Assembly: GCF_044005705.1 (NCBI RefSeq)
Contig: NZ_JBIPKE010000007.1
Coordinates: forward strand, 51,678 to 115,677
Origin: Marinoscillum luteum
Lineage (GTDB): Bacteria; Bacteroidota; Bacteroidia; Cytophagales; Cyclobacteriaceae
Reading direction: 5' to 3'
Length of the DNA stretch: 64,000 nucleotides
Positions 16,344 to 26,166 of this stretch are shown here, piece after piece. Under the pieces are notes generated by a model that saw nothing but the letters and a program-made list of their open reading frames with translations, made no database searches and had not been told where the DNA came from. The translations under genes and the position numbers were made by a program. The first letter of the stretch is position 1. The number at the start of each line of letters is the position of its first letter.

Positions 16344-16748
16344 TTATTCCTCCGCTTTGAAGTTGAGGGAGATGCTATTCATACAGTAGCGCTCTCCTGT
16401 GGGCTGTGGGCCATCGTGAAAGACATGCCCCAGGTGTCCACCGCATCGGGCACATTCCACCTCAGTGCGCACCATTCCAAATGATTTGTCCATTTTGAGT
16501 ACTACAGAGTCTTTGGAGTAGGGTTCGAAAAAACTTGGCCAGCCCGATCCGGAATCGAACTTGGTGTCTGATTTGAATAATGGATTGCCGCAGGCAGCGC
16601 ATTCATATATGCCATCAGCTTTATTATTGAGTAACTGCCCGGTAAATGCCCGCTCTGTACCCTTCTCTCTGAGTACGTGATATTGCTCAGGGGTGAGCTT
16701 CTCACTCCAGTCAGCATCGGTTAAATCTATTTTCTCTGGTTTGCTCAT
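16344..16748 (-). CDS. msrB: MsrB, cytosolic form (methionine-R-sulfoxide reductase)
   Basis: From the ATG at 16748 the product is 134 residues without a signal peptide. It has the full MsrB domain: ECAACGNPLF, GSGWPSFFEPY, ECARCGGHLGHVF (the second zinc CxxC) and catalytic Cys in RYCMNS. It differs clearly from the lipoprotein MsrB at 11579..12088, so these are compartment-specific paralogues. An upstream ATG at 16781 adds eleven basic residues and is less likely. Confidence 0.92.
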   Translation of the reverse strand: MSKPEKIDLTDADWSEKLTPEQYHVLREKGTERAFTGQLLNNKADGIYECAACGNPLFKSDTKFDSGSGWPSFFEPYSKDSVVLKMDKSFGMVRTEVECARCGGHLGHVFHDGPQPTGERYCMNSISLNFKAEE

Positions 16749-16894
16749 AATTCGATTAGTTTTGCCTCTTATTATACTCAATAACAGTTCAAAGTGTTTT
16801 TTCTTCCGTTCATCAAGTAAGCCTATTTTTTTGCAACAAAAGATGAAGAAATCCTTTTAACACATTTGACTTATCACAATCTATTAAAACTAAC

Positions 16895-18091
16895 ATGAAA
16901 AAAAGACAATGGATGATCCTTGGGATCACATTGGGGGTCTTGGTATTGGCTTTCGGCATGAGCTTTTTCTTTGCAGGACAAAAGGAAGCCCCGGAGATGA
17001 AAAAACCACCCGTAGTAAAGAAGTATGTCAAGACAGTTCCTGTTTCTTATGAGGACATCCAAACCCATGTAATGGCCTTTGGAAGGGTACAAACGGCTCA
17101 GTCTCTGGACTTGTTGTCAGAAGTTTCAGGGCGAATGTTTGAAGGTCAGGTGAGACTCAAGGAAGGGCAGAATTTCCGAAAGGGCACTTTGCTCTTCTAC
17201 ATAGACGATAAAGAAGCTACGCTCACTCTGAAGTCTCAAAAGAGCAATTTTCTCAGGGACATTGCGGCCATACTGCCTGATATGAAGATAGATCACTCTG
17301 GCAATTTTGAAGCCTGGGAGGCCTATTTCGCTTCTATAGATATTAACAAGGACTTACCTGAGTTGCCAGAGGCGAAATCTGAAAAGGAGAAAACCTTCAT
17401 GGCTACCAAAGGGATCTATTCCACTTTTTACACCATCAAAAGTGCAGAGGAGCGATTGAAGAAGTATCGTTATTACGCGCCTTTCGATGGGAGTATCTCT
17501 GAAGTGAATATGGAATCAGGAGCGTTCATTAACCCTGGCACCAAGATTGGGACCATCATCAAGACAGGCTCGCATGAGCTGAAGGTATCTGTAGAGACCA
17601 AGGACATCCCATGGGTGCAGCTGGGCACTCCGGTTGAAATTTATTCGGAAGAAACCCAGCAGAGCTGGGCTGGAGAGGTGATACGAATGAGTGATTTTGT
17701 AAATCAAAATACCCAATCTGTAGATGTCTTTATTTCTATAGAGCCAGGAAAGCAGAAGATTTATGATGGTCAGTTTATACAGTCCGCCATTCCTGCCAGG
17801 AAGGTGGAAAACGGGATGATTATTCCCAGAAGTGCACTTTACAACTCCAATGAGGTTTTTGTGGTGGAAGACACGCTGCTGAAGGTCAAGCAGGTTTTTG
17901 TGCATCGTACCATGGATGAAAATGTAATCATCAGCGGGCTCGAGGTAGGTGAGGACCTGGTGGTAGAGCCACTGGTGAGTGCTCACAATAATATGATCGT
18001 GTTTAAGCTTGAGCAGAAAGACATAGATCGTGAAACCGGAGCGCCAGATTCTACTAACCCTCCAGTAGGTGGAAACCTTGGATCTAACTAA
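16895..18091 (+). CDS. RND efflux membrane-fusion (adaptor) protein
   Basis: This 398-residue protein has an N-terminal anchor (MILGITLGVLVLAFGMSFFF) and the adaptor pattern: a lipoyl half near VMAFGRVQTAQSLDLLSEVSG, a central helical region, the second lipoyl half YYAPFDGSISEVNMESGAF, and beta-barrel and membrane-proximal domains (VENGMIIPRSALYNSNEVFV). The hairpin between the lipoyl halves contains an unusual Pro/Asp-rich stretch. It is the first gene of the adaptor-pump-channel operon, with the pump starting 11 bp downstream. Confidence 0.9.
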   Translation: MKKRQWMILGITLGVLVLAFGMSFFFAGQKEAPEMKKPPVVKKYVKTVPVSYEDIQTHVMAFGRVQTAQSLDLLSEVSGRMFEGQVRLKEGQNFRKGTLLFYIDDKEATLTLKSQKSNFLRDIAAILPDMKIDHSGNFEAWEAYFASIDINKDLPELPEAKSEKEKTFMATKGIYSTFYTIKSAEERLKKYRYYAPFDGSISEVNMESGAFINPGTKIGTIIKTGSHELKVSVETKDIPWVQLGTPVEIYSEETQQSWAGEVIRMSDFVNQNTQSVDVFISIEPGKQKIYDGQFIQSAIPARKVENGMIIPRSALYNSNEVFVVEDTLLKVKQVFVHRTMDENVIISGLEVGEDLVVEPLVSAHNNMIVFKLEQKDIDRETGAPDSTNPPVGGNLGSN

Positions 18092-18102
18092 AAATTCAGA
18101 CT

Positions 18103-21100
18103 ATGAGTACTATAAAAGGTCTAGTAGCCTATTTTGTTAAGTATCCCATTCTAGCCAACATTCTGATTGCACTGACCCTGTTTGGTGGTGTGGTGAGTTT
18201 CCTGAATACGAAGAAATCCTTTTTTCCAACGGCTAAGGACAGGGTAATCAATATCGCTGTGACTTATCCGGGAGCCTCTCCTGAGGAGATGGAAGAAGGG
18301 GTGACCACCAAAATAGAAGAGGCACTCAAATCAACAGCTGGGATCGATGAGATCACTTCCACCTCTTCAGAAAATAGCGCAAGCATCTCCATTCTTACTT
18401 TTGACAACTACGACATAGACGAGGTATATACGGAGGTTAAAAATGCAGTAGATGGTATTTCTTCATTTCCGGTAGGAGCTGAAAAACCCATCGTTTACAA
18501 ACAGCGTCAGCGCTCCACCGCGCAGTGGCTGGGTCTGACGGGAGATGTAAGTCTTAAAACACTCAAAGAATATGCTGAGGGGATAGAGGATGATCTTTTG
18601 GCTACAGGAGTAATCAGCCAGATCAACGTGTCTGGCTTTCCGCCTCTGGAGATATCTATAGAGGTAAGCGAAGAGACCCTGAGGAGGTATAACCTTACAT
18701 TTGATCAGGTAGCCAGTGCGGTCAGATTGAACAACAGGGATATTTCTGCAGGATCTATTAAATCTGCCAATGAAGAGATTCTTATCCGATCCAAGGCCAA
18801 GGAAACAGAGGCTGATCAGATATCAGAGATTGTGGTGCGAAGTAATACTGATGGAAGCAAGCTGCTTCTGAGAGACATAGCAACGATCAAAGAACAGTTT
18901 GCAGATGAGCCTAGCAAGGCTTTGCTTAACGGTAAGCAGGCTGTTTTTTTGGAGGTAAGAAAACTGGAAGCTGAAGACCTGACAGAAATCTCTGAGGCAG
19001 TAGATGCCTATGTGAAGGATTTTAATGCCAAAAATGACGCTGTACAGCTGACTACCACCTGGGATTTCAATAACATGCTGACACAGCGTCTGGATTTGTT
19101 GACTTCTAATGGTTTGGTAGGGCTTCTGTTGGTTTTGCTTTCGCTTGGATTGTTTTTGAGCATCAGACTGTCATTTTGGGTGGCATGGGGTATCCCCTCA
19201 TCTTTCCTGGGGATGTTCATCTTGGGGACATTTGTGGGACTCACAGTGAATATGATTTCGCTGTTCGGAATGATTCTGGTGATTGGTATTTTGGTGGATG
19301 ATGGTATTGTGATCGCTGAAAATATCTATGCACACTTTGAGAAGTCGAAAAACCCCATACAAGCTGCTGTAAGGGGCACCCTGGAAGTACTCCCAGCGGT
19401 ATTCACGTCGGTGGTTACCACGATTGTAGCATTCCTTCCTTTGTTGTTCCTCACAGGAGGATTCGAGTTTCTGAAGGATATGGCCTATGTGGTGATCTTT
19501 AGTTTGAGTTTCTCACTGCTGGAGGCATTTTTTATCCTGCCGGCTCATCTTGCCAGCAAGAAGGTGCTGAGTGTGAAGAAAGAAGACACCCGAAGTTATA
19601 AGATCAGAAAAGTACTGAACAATGGCATTGACTTCATGCGATATAAAGTGTATGGCAGGATGCTGAGCTACTCGATGAAGTACAGAATGGTATCCATGGC
19701 GGTGCTGCTTGGTTTTCTGATAGTAGTGAGCGGGCTTCTTGCAGGGGGGCAGATCAAAGCAACCTTTTTCCCTCAGATCCCATTCAATAGCTTCAATGTG
19801 AACATTTCCTTCAAACCCGGGGAGCGTGAGCAGAAGGTGGAGTCTTACCTGACAAGGTTCAATGATGCCATTTGGAAAGTGAATGATGACCTAAAGAAGG
19901 AGTTTGAAACAGAGAAGGAAATTATCACTTATACTTTCACCAATGTGGGCTTTTCTGGTGATGGTGAGAGCGGGTCACATGCGGGTAATGTAAATGTAAT
20001 GTATGAAGAGTTGGACGAGTATGGGATCAACCAGTTTGACCTGATCAATAAAATCAGGAAGGAAATTGGGCCTGTACCCGAAGCTGAAAAGTTTAGTATT
20101 GGCGGAGGCAACCGATGGGGCAAGCCTGTTTCTATTATGCTGCTTGGTAAAAATTATACAGAACTCAAGGAAGCTAAGGACTTTTTGAAAGCAGAATTGG
20201 AGAATATCTCTGACCTGAAGGAGATTCAGGATAATGTGCCTGTAGGGCGAAGGGAGATGTTATTTGATTTGCGTCCTGAGGCCTATTTTCTGGGCTTGAC
20301 GCACGATGACATCACACGTCAAATGCGTCAGGGTTTCTTTGGTGAGGAAGTGCAGCGCTTCATGAAAGGCAATGACGAGCTCCGTGTGTGGGTGCGTTAT
20401 CCGAATAGTGGCCGTGAAAGTATAAGTCAGCTTGAAGATCTTAAAATTAAAACTGCTTCAGGGCAGGAATTCCCACTGACTCAGGTGGCTGATTATCGTA
20501 TTGAGCGTGGGGTGTCCGGGATCAAACACTTCAATTCATCAAGGGCGGTGACGGTAGAGGCTGATTTGCAAGATCCTTTTGCAGAAGTGCCACCCATCAT
20601 CAAAAGAATTGAGGACACGATTGTACCTCAGCTTAAAGCAAAATTCCCTTCAGTATCTATCGATTACGGAGGACAATCTAAGGAAAGCGCCCGTGCGGGT
20701 GCAGAGATAGGCTTGTTTTTCGGAGGGGCGTTTTTGTTGATTTTCTTTATTCTGATGATCACCTTCAGGTCCTTTTATCAAGCCCTCCTCATTGTAATCA
20801 TGATACCCCTGGGTTGGTTTGGCGCCATGTTTGGGCATGGTGTAGAGTCATGGATCAGCGGTCGTGAGTTGCCCGTTTCCTTACTGAGTGTATGGGGTAT
20901 GGTGGCACTCTCTGGGGTAATTATTAATGATGCCGTTGTGTTCTTGTCCAAGTTCAATTCGTTGGTGAAAGACGACGGGCTAACGGTGTATCAGGCAGCA
21001 TATGAAGCCGGAATCGCCAGATTCAGAGCGATCATGCTGACATCTCTGACCACAGTGCTTGGTTTATACCCACTGATCAAAGAAACCAGCTTTCAGGCTC

Positions 21101-21312
21101 AGTTTCTGATTCCGATGGCCATATCTGTGGCTTATGGGGTGCTGATAGGTACTTTCATCATTCTTTTGTTCTTCCCCGTTCTGATTCTGGTATTCAACGA
21201 TTTCAGAAGGGCATTGCGATGGTTGTGGACTGGTGAGAAACCTTCCAGAGAAGATGTGGAGCGTGTACTGTTGGATGAGAAGCGCCTGGAGGAATACAAG
21301 GAATCAGCTTAA
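18103..21312 (+). CDS. RND family inner-membrane efflux pump
   Basis: This 1069-residue protein has the standard RND length and layout: twelve TM helices in two repeats (TM1 near 14-30, a TM bundle near 340-490, a second bundle from about 870 onward) with two large periplasmic loops. TM4 carries the proton-relay region GILVDDGIVIAENIYAH and TM10 carries VVALSGVIINDAVVFLSKFN-like sequence. It resembles the AcrB/MdtB-like multidrug group more than metal exporters, but the substrate cannot be told from sequence. It forms an operon with the upstream adaptor and the downstream TolC-like channel. Confidence 0.93.
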   Translation: MSTIKGLVAYFVKYPILANILIALTLFGGVVSFLNTKKSFFPTAKDRVINIAVTYPGASPEEMEEGVTTKIEEALKSTAGIDEITSTSSENSASISILTFDNYDIDEVYTEVKNAVDGISSFPVGAEKPIVYKQRQRSTAQWLGLTGDVSLKTLKEYAEGIEDDLLATGVISQINVSGFPPLEISIEVSEETLRRYNLTFDQVASAVRLNNRDISAGSIKSANEEILIRSKAKETEADQISEIVVRSNTDGSKLLLRDIATIKEQFADEPSKALLNGKQAVFLEVRKLEAEDLTEISEAVDAYVKDFNAKNDAVQLTTTWDFNNMLTQRLDLLTSNGLVGLLLVLLSLGLFLSIRLSFWVAWGIPSSFLGMFILGTFVGLTVNMISLFGMILVIGILVDDGIVIAENIYAHFEKSKNPIQAAVRGTLEVLPAVFTSVVTTIVAFLPLLFLTGGFEFLKDMAYVVIFSLSFSLLEAFFILPAHLASKKVLSVKKEDTRSYKIRKVLNNGIDFMRYKVYGRMLSYSMKYRMVSMAVLLGFLIVVSGLLAGGQIKATFFPQIPFNSFNVNISFKPGEREQKVESYLTRFNDAIWKVNDDLKKEFETEKEIITYTFTNVGFSGDGESGSHAGNVNVMYEELDEYGINQFDLINKIRKEIGPVPEAEKFSIGGGNRWGKPVSIMLLGKNYTELKEAKDFLKAELENISDLKEIQDNVPVGRREMLFDLRPEAYFLGLTHDDITRQMRQGFFGEEVQRFMKGNDELRVWVRYPNSGRESISQLEDLKIKTASGQEFPLTQVADYRIERGVSGIKHFNSSRAVTVEADLQDPFAEVPPIIKRIEDTIVPQLKAKFPSVSIDYGGQSKESARAGAEIGLFFGGAFLLIFFILMITFRSFYQALLIVIMIPLGWFGAMFGHGVESWISGRELPVSLLSVWGMVALSGVIINDAVVFLSKFNSLVKDDGLTVYQAAYEAGIARFRAIMLTSLTTVLGLYPLIKETSFQAQFLIPMAISVAYGVLIGTFIILLFFPVLILVFNDFRRALRWLWTGEKPSREDVERVLLDEKRLEEYKESA

Positions 21313-21348
21313 ATCATTACTTTTTTTAACAAGACAATTTTGAAGTAA

Positions 21349-22740
21349 ATGAAGTATTATACTTTACTCATTCTTTTTATAGCCGGTGGTTGGTTGGCAC
21401 GGGCCCAAGAGCCACTTTCGCTTAGTGATGCCATTGCCATTGGGTTGGATAAGAACTACGACATCCGCATTGAAAAGAGAAACGTGGATGTGGCCACCAA
21501 TAATAATTCCTGGGGTGAGGCTGGGATTTTACCTTCCATTTCCCTCGATCTTCAAAGTCAGAATAGCATTAGAAATCAGCAGTCGGACAATCAATTTTTT
21601 GGGGGGCAATTATTTCCAGGATTTGAGCTGAACGACCAGCGGGCTTATGCGCTTACTCCTTCTTTGCAGGTGAGTTGGTTGATTTTTCAGGGCAATAAGG
21701 CTATTATCAGTAAGCGAAGACTGGATCAGCTGCAAGCCGAATCCATGCAAAATGCCGATGTAGTAGTATCGAATACCCTGCAGGCCATCATACTTGCCTA
21801 TTACATGGCCGCTCTTGAGAAGGAGCGCCTGGATGCTTTTGAAAAGCAACTGGCACTCAGTAGAGATAGGTACGACTATACCAACACCAAGTACGAAATG
21901 GGAAGTGCTGTTACCACGGATCTACTGCTTGAGGAGAACAACTACCTCACGGACTCTGCCAATTACATCAACCAGATGTTGACGTATCACAATGCCATCA
22001 GAGCACTGAATGTGCTGCTGGTGAGTGATGATATTAATAAGGACTACACCCTGACTGATGATCTCAAACTGGAGGAGTATGACTACCAATACGAGGACCT
22101 GGAAGCGGTGATGCTTTCAGAAAATGTGGATCTAAAGAAAATCTATATTTCCCAGTCTATTTTGGAAACACAGGTGAGACAGAGCCGGGCAGATCTCTTC
22201 CCCACGGTAAGACTCAATGGTGGATACAATTGGAACAGAAGTGTGTCTGACCTTACCAGTGCGACGTACATAGGGCCCAATCCCGATTATGAAAACCCAC
22301 CAGAGCCATTGGTTTCCAAATCAGGTACCTATTTTGCCAATTTCACTTTGAGTTTCAATCTATTCAATGGCGGCAAAGTCAACCGTGCCATTCGCAATAG
22401 CATCGTGCAGGAGGATATTGGAAACCTCAGGATAGATCAACTGGAGACTAGTCTGAAGCGAAGCCTGAGTGAAGCGTATGAGCGGTATCAGATCAGAAAA
22501 CAACTGTATGGAATCAATGCACTGAATGAACGATCTGCGGCCACTAATTTGAGCATCTCACAGGAAAAGTTCAAAGGAGGCACCATCAACTCATTTGATT
22601 ATCGGGTGGTTCAGAATAACCACCTGGCGGCCACTAACCAGAAGCTACAGGCCCTGTACAATTTGATCGATTCTAAGGTGGAGCTGATGCGCCTTACCGG
22701 AGGGCTGATTTCTGAGAATGGCTCGGTGAGCGATCAGTAA
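21349..22740 (+). CDS. TolC-family outer-membrane channel
   Basis: This 463-residue protein has a signal peptide (LLILFIAGGWLARAQ). Two OEP repeats follow, with the typical starts LSLSDAIAIGLDKNYDIRI and the later segment VMLSENVDLKKIYISQSIL, plus long helical stretches. It is the channel component of the tripartite pump. Its last 7 bases overlap the convergent PBP4 gene. Confidence 0.92.
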   Translation: MKYYTLLILFIAGGWLARAQEPLSLSDAIAIGLDKNYDIRIEKRNVDVATNNNSWGEAGILPSISLDLQSQNSIRNQQSDNQFFGGQLFPGFELNDQRAYALTPSLQVSWLIFQGNKAIISKRRLDQLQAESMQNADVVVSNTLQAIILAYYMAALEKERLDAFEKQLALSRDRYDYTNTKYEMGSAVTTDLLLEENNYLTDSANYINQMLTYHNAIRALNVLLVSDDINKDYTLTDDLKLEEYDYQYEDLEAVMLSENVDLKKIYISQSILETQVRQSRADLFPTVRLNGGYNWNRSVSDLTSATYIGPNPDYENPPEPLVSKSGTYFANFTLSFNLFNGGKVNRAIRNSIVQEDIGNLRIDQLETSLKRSLSEAYERYQIRKQLYGINALNERSAATNLSISQEKFKGGTINSFDYRVVQNNHLAATNQKLQALYNLIDSKVELMRLTGGLISENGSVSDQ

Positions 22741-24029
22741 GCATCCCTTACCGCTTCAAGCACCCGCTGCATTTCTCTCTTCACGTCACTGACAGGGGAA
22801 AGGTAGTTGTTATTCATGAAGGAAAAGATGAGGATCCTGCCCGAGTTGGTCTTGATGTAACCGCTTAGACAATGATTGTTGCTAAGTGTTCCGGTTTTGG
22901 CAAAAACATAAGGAGGGTTTCCAGGATACCAGTTTTTCAGAGTGCCGGAGACACCTCCTGTGGGAAAAATCATTGTGATTTCATTCCACGATAGCTGACC
23001 ATAGATGAGGGCAAGTATTTCCACAAGGGCTCTGGGGGTAAATAGATTATATCTCGAAAGCCCCGATCCATCCACCCACTGTATGGGCGAAGAAAGGTGC
23101 CATTCTGAAAGGAGGTGATTTCTGAAGGCGTCCGGATTGTTATATCCGCTATATCTGGCCGCTGTGATGAGGAGCTGCTCGGCCAGAAAATTATCGCTGC
23201 GTTGCATCATGAGGGTAAGTGCAGGGACCAGTGCCTCATTGTACAGCGTGGTGTAGTTGCTAAGAGGAGCTTTGCTGAAGGATACCGGAGCATTGGTAGT
23301 ATCTGACAGGAGCCTTGCCAGAAGCTCATTGCTGTAGTCAAATGGAATTTTCCTTTCAAATGAGGAGGTGTCGTACTCCATCCAGATATTGAAAAGATTG
23401 AATTTGCGTTCCCTGTAAACAAGACTCCCGGGTTTTTCTCCTACAAATAAGCTGATGTAGTCTTCGAAAAAAGCGGGCACCACACTCAGTGTGTCCCTGT
23501 TAAAAATTCTGACTTCATTACCATAAATGGGCATCCAGGATCGCTCCGTTTGGTAGCTGTATTGATAATCGTCCCAGGCCCACCCAGGCCCAAATGGGGT
23601 GAGTTCGTTATCGGGCAAATGAATCTCTATTGGCTTGTTTTTGAGTCGGTTAATTACCGACTGATTGGGAAAGTCTGTGTGTAGAAAGGTAGGGTCTCCC
23701 ATTGGCTCCAGCCGGATAGTATCAGCCATTTGTTGAACCAGAAATGAAGGAATGGAATCGGGAAGAGAGGTAAGGCATGCGTAAGTGGTTAGGATTTTTG
23801 TGTTGGAAGCAGGAGTAAAGTGCAGATCTGCATTTTTTGTTTTCAGATACTTCCCTGATAGCGGATCATAAAGTACAAATCCCGAGAATTCGTTTCTGAA
23901 AATTTCCGAGTGTTTCAGATATGCATCAATATCTCTGGACGTGGCCAGTTTTCGCAGGGAGTTACAGCCGAAGAGCATAATCACTAAAACACAAAATATT
24001 GCAATATGCCAGAATGGTTGATTTCTCAT
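22734..24029 (-). CDS. dacB: D-alanyl-D-alanine carboxypeptidase/endopeptidase (PBP4 type, S13)
   Basis: This 431-residue protein appears to be a lipoprotein (IMLFGC, Cys22). The three penicillin-binding motifs are present: SNTK with Ser75 within FTPASNTKIL, the SDN motif in MQRSDNFLAEQLL, and KTG in FAKTGTLSNNHCLSGY. It should trim or cleave peptidoglycan peptide bridges in the periplasm. It is single and convergent with the RND operon. The length fits a compact PBP4. Confidence 0.88.
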   Translation of the reverse strand: MRNQPFWHIAIFCVLVIMLFGCNSLRKLATSRDIDAYLKHSEIFRNEFSGFVLYDPLSGKYLKTKNADLHFTPASNTKILTTYACLTSLPDSIPSFLVQQMADTIRLEPMGDPTFLHTDFPNQSVINRLKNKPIEIHLPDNELTPFGPGWAWDDYQYSYQTERSWMPIYGNEVRIFNRDTLSVVPAFFEDYISLFVGEKPGSLVYRERKFNLFNIWMEYDTSSFERKIPFDYSNELLARLLSDTTNAPVSFSKAPLSNYTTLYNEALVPALTLMMQRSDNFLAEQLLITAARYSGYNNPDAFRNHLLSEWHLSSPIQWVDGSGLSRYNLFTPRALVEILALIYGQLSWNEITMIFPTGGVSGTLKNWYPGNPPYVFAKTGTLSNNHCLSGYIKTNSGRILIFSFMNNNYLSPVSDVKREMQRVLEAVRDAY

Positions 24030-24137
24030 GTTGTCAATAAAAATCCGCTTTTATTTAGAATTATGCTGGATTTTAGGCTATTTTAGGAAGGAATAAAAGT
24101 TAACCATTATTTTTTTTGTAATATTTTTGTTTTTATT

Positions 24138-24150
24138 TTGGCATTGCCAA
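24138..24150. promoter_or_regulatory. 13-bp palindrome upstream of the antiporter gene
   Basis: TTGGCATTGCCAA is a perfect inverted repeat centred 42 bp before the antiporter ATG. A TATTTTTG (24122-24129) just upstream is an exact match to the Bacteroidota -7 element TAnnTTTG, though no good -33 element is seen in this AT-rich stretch. The palindrome would lie near the transcription start, as an operator might. Confidence 0.3.
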
Positions 24151-24185
24151 TATGGACTAATTTCTAAGCCATTACAATTCACCAA

Positions 24186-25475
24186 ATGAGTATACTCGAC
24201 CTAATCACGTTATTAATATTTCTAGCCGCTGTATTTACCTTAATTAACATCACGGTTCTCAAACTTCCAAGTACTATTGGGCTGATGGCTATTGCCCTCA
24301 TGATGTCCGTGGCAATCCTATTGGCTGGTTATATATTTCCGTCCGTTACCCGGGGTGCGGAGCATATCATCACAGAGTTCGATTTCAAAGAAGTTCTGCT
24401 TGGTGTCATGCTGAACTTCCTCCTTTTTGCCGGGGCCTTGTCTGTTGATTTGAAGAAACTTCTGGAAGAAAGAGTGGCCGTGTTAGTATTGGCTACAGTA
24501 GGTACGCTTCTCTCCACTTTCATTGTGGGTACTTTGGTTTACTACATTTTCCCTGTGCTGGGTGTCGAGATTGATTATATCTTCTGTCTCCTATTCGGAG
24601 CATTGATTTCTCCTACAGATCCGATTGCGGTGCTGGCCTTGATTAAGAAATTTGGGATGTCCAAGAATCTGGAAATTAAGATTGCGGGCGAATCTCTTTT
24701 TAACGATGGAGTAGGGGTGGTTATCTTTTTGACCATATTAGGAATAGCTCAGTCTACCTATGGTGGAGCCGAGGCTGCTCATGGAGCTCATGGAGCAGGT
24801 GAAATCACAGCATCTTCTGTAGCCCTCTTGTTCGGTCAGGAGGTTGTAGGTGGTGTCTTGATGGGCGCGATATTCGGTTTCTTAGGCTTTAGGCTTCTAA
24901 ACTTTATTGACAATGACCATGTGGAATTGGAAGTGCTTGTTACCCTTACCCTCGTAATGGTTGGAGGAAGACTTGCTGAGCTAATCCACGTTTCTGGACC
25001 ACTAGCCATGGTGGTGATGGGACTCTTTATAGGCAATGAAGGGAGAGATGAGAAGTTGGCCAACGCCACCGGAGAGTATGTGTTTAAGTTTTGGCACTTG
25101 CTGGATGAAGCCCTTAATGCTATTTTGTTTATCCTGGTAGGCCTGGAGATGATTGTGATTGCAAATACCTTCTCACCTACGAGCTTCCTTGTAGGAGGTG
25201 CTGGCATCCTGATTGTGCTTACTGCAAGGTTTATTGGAGTATCCCTCCCTATAAAAGCCATGTCTATTTTCCGTACTTTTGAACCGAAAACGATTATTAT
25301 TCTTACTTGGGGAGGTTTAAGAGGAGGGATATCAGTAGCCTTGGCACTTTCTCTCGCTGAATTCACCTGGATGGAGCCAGTCATTAAGGAGACCATTTTG
25401 TTCACAACGTATTGTTGTGTGGTTTTCTCCATTCTGGTTCAAGGCCTTACAATGGGATTTTTATTGAAGGATTAA
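24186..25475 (+). CDS. CPA1 family Na+/H+ antiporter
   Basis: This 429-residue protein is hydrophobic throughout, with about twelve predicted TM helices. CPA1 landmarks include ALISPTDPIAVLALIKKFG, the ion-binding segment GESLFNDGVGVVIFLTI and the late TWGGLRGGISVALALSL. It should exchange cytoplasmic sodium for protons at the inner membrane. There is no C-terminal regulatory domain. The GOLPH3-like gene follows after 20 bp and is probably co-transcribed. Confidence 0.92.
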   Translation: MSILDLITLLIFLAAVFTLINITVLKLPSTIGLMAIALMMSVAILLAGYIFPSVTRGAEHIITEFDFKEVLLGVMLNFLLFAGALSVDLKKLLEERVAVLVLATVGTLLSTFIVGTLVYYIFPVLGVEIDYIFCLLFGALISPTDPIAVLALIKKFGMSKNLEIKIAGESLFNDGVGVVIFLTILGIAQSTYGGAEAAHGAHGAGEITASSVALLFGQEVVGGVLMGAIFGFLGFRLLNFIDNDHVELEVLVTLTLVMVGGRLAELIHVSGPLAMVVMGLFIGNEGRDEKLANATGEYVFKFWHLLDEALNAILFILVGLEMIVIANTFSPTSFLVGGAGILIVLTARFIGVSLPIKAMSIFRTFEPKTIIILTWGGLRGGISVALALSLAEFTWMEPVIKETILFTTYCCVVFSILVQGLTMGFLLKD

Positions 25476-25495
25476 AATAATAAAAACGATTACTT

Positions 25496-26125
25496 ATGAA
25501 GATTAGCATAGCTGAGGGTTTGTATTTGATTGCCCTTGACGATGAAGAAGGACGCCTTTTAGCTGCGGCTGAAAAGACGATTGTGCCAGGACTGATTAGT
25601 GCTGCTATTCTTGAGCTTCACCTTCTGAAGAAGGTAGGGCTGAAAGACAATAAGATTTCGTCTGTGGAGCAGTCTGGTACCGGCAACGGTATTCTGGACG
25701 GTATTTTGAGAAAACTCAAGACCGGCTTGGACTTTCTGGATGCTGTGGAAGATCTATCGCATCATTTTAAGGATATACAGGAAGACCTTAATCAGCTATT
25801 GGTTCAGAGAGGAATTCTGAGGAAAGAGGCTACAAAACTCATGTGGATACCACTTTCAGAGAGAATGGATAATGCTAATTACTCTTTCGAACAGGATATC
25901 AGAAACAGTCTGAAGACCATTGTATTCAAGAGCGCTAAACCGACCATATCTTTTGTGATTTTAATGTCCTTGATCTACGACTGCCAAATTCTGAGCGAGG
26001 TTTTTAGAGATAAGGATGAACTGATCGATGCTGTGAAAGTGGCCAAGGATATGGTGGACTCACCAGTACTTACTCCGGAAGTTTCTACGGCGCTAAAAGA
26101 ACTGAAGAAGTATTTTGGAAACTAA
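25496..26125 (+). CDS. GOLPH3/VPS74-like (GPP34) protein
   Basis: This 209-residue soluble protein matches the GPP34 family: an N-terminal LYLIALDDEEGRLL, the helical segment GLISAAILELHLLKKVGL, VQRGILRKEATKL, and the C-terminal helix pair PTISFVILMSLIYDCQIL. In eukaryotes such proteins bind phosphatidylinositol-4-phosphate and retain glycosyltransferases in the Golgi; bacterial members exist but their role is not settled. Its place directly after an Na+/H+ antiporter suggests a membrane-peripheral partner, which is inference. Confidence 0.8.
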   Translation: MKISIAEGLYLIALDDEEGRLLAAAEKTIVPGLISAAILELHLLKKVGLKDNKISSVEQSGTGNGILDGILRKLKTGLDFLDAVEDLSHHFKDIQEDLNQLLVQRGILRKEATKLMWIPLSERMDNANYSFEQDIRNSLKTIVFKSAKPTISFVILMSLIYDCQILSEVFRDKDELIDAVKVAKDMVDSPVLTPEVSTALKELKKYFGN

Positions 26126-26142
26126 ATGAAGAGTTATGAGAA

Positions 26143-26166
26143 GACTACTCCTTACCCGGAGTAGTC
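26143..26166. terminator. Hairpin between convergent genes, possible terminator
   Basis: GACTACTCC (26143-26151) and GGAGTAGTC (26158-26166) form a 9-bp stem with a 6-base loop across the end of the minus-strand lipoprotein gene and just after the GPP34 gene. No T-run follows on either side, so it may only block readthrough weakly. Confidence 0.4.

Noticed and set aside
24836..25432. Minus-strand open frame of 198 codons inside the antiporter gene
   Set aside because: Antisense to conserved TM segments; composition is Ser/Thr/Pro-rich as expected for the reverse of hydrophobic codons.
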